This document shows positions 58,377 to 64,000 of a DNA stretch of 64,000 bases, one piece after another. A model generated the notes under the pieces. That model saw only the letters and a list, made by a program, of their open reading frames with translations, searched no databases and was not told the DNA's origin. Position numbers and translations under genes: made by a program. Source of the stretch: Cenococcum geophilum 1.58 (taxonomy: Eukaryota > Ascomycota > Dothideomycetes > Gloniales > Gloniaceae); contig KV748203.1 in the NCBI GenBank assembly GCA_001692895.1, positions 1,642,330 to 1,706,329 of the forward strand, given 5' to 3'. Position 1 is the stretch's first letter. Every line of letters begins with the position of its first letter.

Positions 58377-58929
58377 TATTACGGACGCTTTAAGTACAAT
58401 ATTATAACTACTTGAAGAAGAGACGGAAGAAGCTAGTTAGTTAATTCAGGTACGGTCCAGGATAGAGCCGATAGAACTATATGATAAGGAATGGTAACCA
58501 AAGTTATATAATATACTACGTATTAAACGAGAGGAACGAGAGGAACTTATATACCTTATATATAAGATGTATATTACGTACAAGAAGGATTTTATAGGAG
58601 TACAGTTATATATTTAAGGACCCTTAGTCCCTACCTAAATAGTTCCTTCTTTGTAGTAATTCTTAGAATATAATTAGAGTTAATTTATTGGGCAACCACT
58701 CCACCAGTTATTATTACGTTGTTAACTTTTATACTTACATTTCTTACACACCTAGCCTAATAATAAGCCTACCGTAGTTCTTGCTATAAGGTTCTATTAT
58801 ATAATTACTACCTAGTTACGGTATTAATATAAGAAGTTAAACAATATACTACCAAAAGCAGCCACTATAACGCTATTAATGGTAGCAATTACTTTAAGGA
58901 CAGGAGGTAATACTAGTATAGCAGATACT

Positions 58930-60000
58930 AACTTATAGCAACCTATGACGGTCGGACAGCTATAGGAAATAGTTAACTGGCTAACAGCTAATAATATAGT
59001 ATTAAAAAAAAGACTTAATAGGATAGAAGCAGCAAAGATTAAGCTACTATTAATTAAGAGATTTATAGGAGAGAGGTTAAAGCTTAAAGGATTTCTTATG
59101 TAGATACACTTTAAGGTCTTGTAAGAGGGAGTAAAGTTACTTATACTTATAGATCGGATAGCCTACGTAGGACTATTCTTGTTAGGAAAAGCACTTAAGT
59201 GGTTTAAATTTTACCTTACGGAGATATAGGTAAATGGAATGACGACTACTAACTAAAACGTACGATTTATATTCTTAAGTTAGGAAGAATTTGTAGAATA
59301 ACTTACGCAGATATTTGGAGACCTAGAAGAAATAACTATAGCGGAAAGAAAACTCTAGAACCTTGTGTAATAAACTTTAGTAATTAAGTATATAATATAG
59401 TTCCAGACACTAGTAATATAAGTAAAGTAGAATAATAGGGCGCTTAAAGCATAGTATAAATAGGGACTTAAGGCTAAAGTCTAAAATATAATTATCCTAA
59501 TAGAAGATGCGGACACCCTAAGGGAACTAATAGATTAGGTAATTAAGATTAATAATTAGATCTACTAAAGGGAACAGGCTAAGAGAGGCTAGGATAGAGT
59601 TTTATAGTTATATAAGGCGCAAAGTACGCAATAACAAAAGCTAAGTTAGAAACTATAGTATGGCGCAGAGCTAATAGACCTAAGTAGCACTAAAGAAGCC
59701 TATAAGAGATGGAGTAAACTATAGAAACCTAGAGGATAAGGATTAGGTAATTAAAGGTCTAAAGAGTAAAGGCCGAATTAAGGATCTTATTAGCAGAAGA
59801 TATTTAGGCGGACTCTATAGTAAGAGAAATAGTTTAAAGAAGGAGCTTATATAAATTATAAAAAACAGAGTCATTATATTAGAGACTATAAAAATGGGTA
59901 GAGTTACTATATAGTAAAGGGCACGAGACTAGTAGACAATATATACGTATAAAGGGACGATAATATGCTATAAGGAATAAAAGAATATTTAATTAAAAGT
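58930..60000 (+). pseudogene. Gag pseudogene of the right Gypsy element
   Basis: It reads as a retrotransposon Gag: LFLLGKALKWFKFYLTEIQV at about 59165-59225, EEFVEQLTQIFGDLEEITIAER (59286-59345), QTLVIQVKQNNRALKAQYKQ and DTLRELIDQVIKIN (59510-59555). A zinc-knuckle remnant follows near 59850 (NYKKQSHYIRDYKNG; Cys residues now Tyr, as C-to-T or G-to-A would give). Many stops break the frame. Confidence 0.75.
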
Positions 60001-61894
60001 TTTGCGTTTTATTACAATAACGTATACCAAATTTATAAGNANNCTAAGTATAGCGCAAGCTATTAGCTATAAGAGCCAACACCTATAGGATATAAAGGAA
60101 CTAACGAACTAGTTTATAGATCGGATATTAAGGATAATAAATTTAACCTAGGCGAAATATTCCGTAACAATAAGGTAATAAGGGCCGCTTACTAGGAGTA
60201 AGTAGACCTTAGAGATATTATACTAAAGGTAGAGGATAATTCCACTATAGAATAAGGAATATTAGTAGGGATTAAAACCCCACTAAATATAATGTCTATC
60301 GCTTTATAAGATATAAGAGAAGTAGGACAGTAAACCACTTTGGTACTTAATAAAGGCAAAAGGCTAAAGGCTTAAGATTCTTATAGCAAGATAAAAGATA
60401 ACTAAGATTCTTAAAATAAGATAAGGTAAGCTTAAGGACCTATAATAAACAATAACTAATGGAGCAGAGTAATAGCTTAGTTTAAAGATATACGAATAAG
60501 CTTAGGATAGAAGTTCCTATAGGTATAAGACTCTTAAGACGAGATAAGTGAGATTTAAAACTCTTAAGATAAGATAAGAATACTAAGTAAGCCTAGTTAG
60601 ACTAAGGCTAGAGCTAAGCTTAAGTTAGAAGTAAGCTTGGGATTAAAGAACCTAAGGGGTTAAGAATTTGGAGTATAAATCAGGACACCTATAGATAAGA
60701 GGTAAGGAGCTTCTTTATAGATTAGAGAATCTGTGGTATAAACAGTAATTAGACTAAAAGATAAATATATAGACCTAGAGGATTTACCAGTTAAACGAAG
60801 TATTTAGACTAAAGATTAAAAAATTAATACTAGGATTAAGAAGTAAGATAACTTTAAGGATTAAAGCATAAGGCATAAACCAAAAGAAACCATAGAAGAG
60901 TTTAGGCAAAAAATTATTGTATAGTAAGAACAGAAACTAGACAAGAGATCTAGCATATTAGGACGTATAAAGGATAGAGCACTAGTATAAAGAATTACTA
61001 ATAAACTAAGAGCAGGTATACTAAGAGCTAAGTAGCTTATTAAACTAGAAGATAAAGAGGATCTAGGGATTCTAACTAGGTTTAAGAAATAATATATAAA
61101 GGGCTATTATAATATAGTAATAAGAAAATACTTCCTTATAAATAGACCGTATATACTTTAGCAGCTATATTAAAAGTGGTATAGGCAAAGGCATAATAAT
61201 AAGTAGGAAGATTTCTATATGTGGTTAGATAAAAAAGTTATTTAAAACCACCTAATTATAAAGAAGGCTATAACGCATATTAAAGGAGCCTTAATTATAA
61301 TATTAAAGAATCTAGAAGAACGTTTAGAGGACTAGAGAAGTAAGAGGCGTATCTTAGTACCTACGAATAAAGTTGTAACGTTTAGATTAGCATAATAAAG
61401 GTTTAAACTTAAGGATAAAAATAAGCTAAGAGTTAACCTAAAGCACCTAGTACACTATATGTTATTATAGATTGCGTATATAGATAATATATACAAAATG
61501 CATAAAAATCTAAAGGAAAAGAATTAGAAATACCCTATAAGAATATACTAGATAACGGATAAGTAATAGTATAGGAATACCAAATATATATATAGATAGC
61601 ATCCAGCAGAGGTCCAAAAGGAAGAAAGTTTAGTACTTTAACTAGGAAGATTCCTTATGGAAAAATACTTAGACGGACAATAGTAGTAGAAATGCCTAAA
61701 AAACACGTGTCTATAGTATATTAAAGATAAAAAGCGAACTAGGTATTAGCTAAAAAGTAAGCTAAGTATACTAGGATTAAGTAGCTAATAGTTAGGAAAA
61801 GTAGAGGCCTACGGGACTAGAGGGAGCTAGTAGTAAAGCCTTAGACCCTTAAAGGAATTTAAAAATAACACCTAAATTTACAAGTTAATTAGCA

Positions 61895-62200
61895 AAATCA
61901 GTAGTTTAAAGCGCTAATAGATAGTAAAGCAATACGAAACCATATCTTACTAGCAGCAGTTAAGAGAATAGGACTACCTTATAGATAAAAGGAGTAACCT
62001 TACCTATTAGTTATAATTTTAGGAGATCCAATAACCTATAAAGGAGGGATTATTAATCTTAAAACAGGACCTATTTAAATAACTATTAAAGGGAGACAAA
62101 TTAAGATGTCTTTTAATATCCTACCATTAGGACGGGACAAGGCAGTATTAGGCATGCCTTAGTTATAGAAATATAATCTAAGGATTAATTAAATTACAGG
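61895..62200 (+). pseudogene. Retroviral-type aspartic protease remnant
   Basis: The frame reads ALIDSKAIRNHI (the D-S/T-G active-site triad now DSK), then KRIGLPYRQKEQPY and the flap-like GDPITYKGG, ending VLGMPQLQKYNLRI. This is the order of Ty3/Gypsy proteases, which cut the Gag-Pol polyprotein. The catalytic Gly is lost. Confidence 0.7.
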
Positions 62201-62429
62201 TTAAGTTAATATTAGAAATACTTAATACCGTAAGATGTAATAACAAGCTAAGATAGTATAGTACTAAGTAGGAGCAACCTATAAAGAAACAGAAAAAGGA
62301 CTAAGTTATATACTAAAGAGATACTATAAGTACGGCAAGAAACTATAGTTACTAAAAAGTAAGAAGCTATTAGAATATATAGTATAGGACTATAAGATAG
62401 AGTTAGAACTAGAAATAAGTCTAAAGTTT

Positions 62430-63800
62430 TTTCTAATCTATAAGCTTACTAAAGAAGAAGGTAAAGCATTAAAAGAGTTTATCTAGGAAAATCTATAAAA
62501 GGGATATATTAAACCATCGCAGTTATTAGTAGGTTATCTAGTACTATTTATACTAAAGAAAAATAGTAAACTAAGGCTGTGTATTAACTATAGATAGTTA
62601 AACAGCATTACTAGGAAGGATAAGTATCCTTTACCCTTAATTAGCAAAATCTAAAACAGAATAGGCAATGCGCAAATCTTTATAAAGATAGATCTAAGAT
62701 AGGTATACTATTAGATTAGGATTAAAGAAGGCAATAAATAGAAGGCAGCCTTTAGGTTAAAGGAAGGACTATATAAACCATTAGTTATATAATTCGGGCT
62801 TATAAACGCACTAGCAATATTCCAAAAGCGTATTAACAATATATTAGGAGAACACTTAGATGAATTTATTATAGCATATCTTAACAATATCATTATCTAC
62901 TTAATAACTAAGGAAGAATATAGGAAACATATTAAATAGGTCTTAAAAAGACTATAAGAAGAACAGATGCTAGTAGTAATTAAGAAATATAAGTTCTTCA
63001 CTAGGAAGACCAATTTTGTTAAATTTATTATTAAACTAGGCTAACTTAGTATAGATCTAAAGAAGATTAAGGCTATAGTAAATTAGTAAAAACTAGAGAA
63101 CGTTATATAGTTAAGATTATTCCTAGGGTTTTATAATTACTATAGAAGGTTTATAGCGCAGTAGTTAAAAAATATTAAGCTACTTATAAGGTTAATAAAG
63201 AAAAAAGAACTATAGGCATAGGAAGAGGAGCAAAAAGAACTTTTTAAGAAAGTCAAAGAGTTGTTTACCTAGGAGCCAGTTCTTAAGATCTATTAATTAG
63301 GACTAGAGACAGTTATAAAGATAGATATATTAGACTATACACTAGGGGCATACTTTATATAAAGGTATTAAGATAGATAGCACCTAGTAATATACTATAG
63401 TTAAAAGATAACACTACTAGAGTTAAACTATAACATCTATAACAAGGAGTTATTAGGTATAGTTACAGCATTAAAGAAATAAAGAGCATTCTTATAAGGT
63501 ATAGAAAAACTATTTATAGTTAAGACAGATTATAAGAACCTAATAGAATTCCTAACGATAAAGGAACTTAACTAAAGATAGGTTAGATAGGCAGAGATGC
63601 TTACGGAATACTATTTCAAGATTTAGTATACTAAAGGTACAGACAATATAAGGGTAGATACTCTAAGCCGTAAAGCTAAACTATAAAATAAGGAGAAGCC
63701 ATTAGGGGCTCTATTATAAAAGGATATAGACGGATTAATTAGGTACAATTATCCGAGAATTATAGCAACTTAAGAAGATAATAAACTAGAGAAAGTCTAC
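62430..63800 (+). pseudogene. Reverse transcriptase and RNase H pseudogene of the right Gypsy element
   Basis: Landmarks: GYIKPSQLLVGYLVLFILKK (62502-62561), NSKLRLCINYRQLN, KIDLRQAYYQIRIKEGNKQK, and YLNNIIIYLITKEEYRKHI (62879-62935), which is the YxDD catalytic box with both Asp codons now Asn. RNase H-like sequence follows (63320-63560): KIDILDYTLGAYFIQRYQD, ELNYNIYNKELLGIV and TDYKNLIEFL. 63640-63680 reads KGTDNIRVDTLSRK, the usual end of RNase H. The minus frame at 62711-62893 is its shadow. Confidence 0.82.
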
Positions 63801-64000
63801 AAGACACCAGAAAGCTTTTAGATATAAAGAATTCTAAAAGCACAGCTAGAAGATTTACAGACGGATATATATAAAAATTAAGAAGTAAAGTATATTCTAA
63901 GAAGCATAGCAGAGCAGTTTATGGAAGACTTCTATAAGAGACTAACTTAAGGACACAATAAAGCTACGGGCTTAGTATTAAGACTCTAAGAGGAGTATAT

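Larger units (their letters stand above)
58377..64000 (+). mobile_element. Ty3/Gypsy LTR retrotransposon, 5' part, right copy
   Basis: The 5' LTR begins TATTACGGACGCTTTAAGTA at 58377, matching the left-edge copy (TGTTACGG...), and is followed by a leader, gag, protease, reverse transcriptase and RNase H in order. The 3' part runs off the window. The element is inserted in the FunK1 fragment. Three N's near 60040-60043 mark an unresolved spot. It is RIP-degraded but better readable than the left copy. Confidence 0.85.

Overview
The window looks like a chromosome piece from a filamentous ascomycete (Pezizomycotina; a Dothideomycete is my guess). It has two sharply different parts. A roughly 18 kb island (about 10.3-28.6 kb) has normal base composition and short GT-AG introns. 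It is flanked by very AT-rich, TpA-rich DNA (1-10.3 kb and 28.6-64 kb). There nearly every coding frame is broken by TAG/TAA where Gln or Trp codons would fit, which is the usual mark of repeat-induced point mutation (RIP). All identifications come from reading translations by eye; no database was searched.

Left flank. Positions 1-2940 are the 5' part of a degraded Ty3/Gypsy retrotransposon on the minus strand. It is inserted in element A (2941-3887), a partial copy of a DNA element that meets the full copy B (3897-10325) head to head. B is about 6.4 kb, has 20-bp terminal inverted repeats and is flanked by GTCTCTTT. It carries a RecQ-type helicase gene and, facing it, a gene resembling DUF6589 proteins.

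Gene island. In order: a seven-exon gene for a 1,976-residue Trp/Lys-repeat protein (10861-17246, +); a broken SprT-like/BTB-like gene (17482-19335, -); an intact Mpv17/PMP22 peroxisomal membrane protein gene (20364-21230, -); a gene split by a 127-bp MITE (22341-24076, +); an intact PEX11-like gene (24580-25602, -); and a degraded unidentified gene (26913-27629, -). Two intact genes encode peroxisomal membrane proteins; nothing else ties the neighbours together.

Right flank. Copy C of the RecQ/DUF6589 element spans 28624-43687, inverted relative to B. It is split by a Ty3/Gypsy chromovirus (29510-38201, -), which in turn holds a young small LTR element (30993-32557) and a solo LTR (33374-33566). 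Beyond C come a degraded DUF3435 gene (the family of Starship captain tyrosine recombinases; 45300-47830, +), a degraded intron-bearing Ca2+/H+ exchanger gene (48885-50330, -), unidentified degraded DNA with a direct repeat (50.8/54.2 kb), and a FunK1-type kinase fragment (57720-58376, +). That fragment is cut by a second copy of the left-edge Gypsy family (58377-64000, +), which runs off the window.

The strongest candidates for something undescribed are the RecQ+DUF6589 inverted-repeat element with repeated use of one target site, and the DUF3435 plus exchanger-gene pair as a possible RIP-killed Starship remnant.
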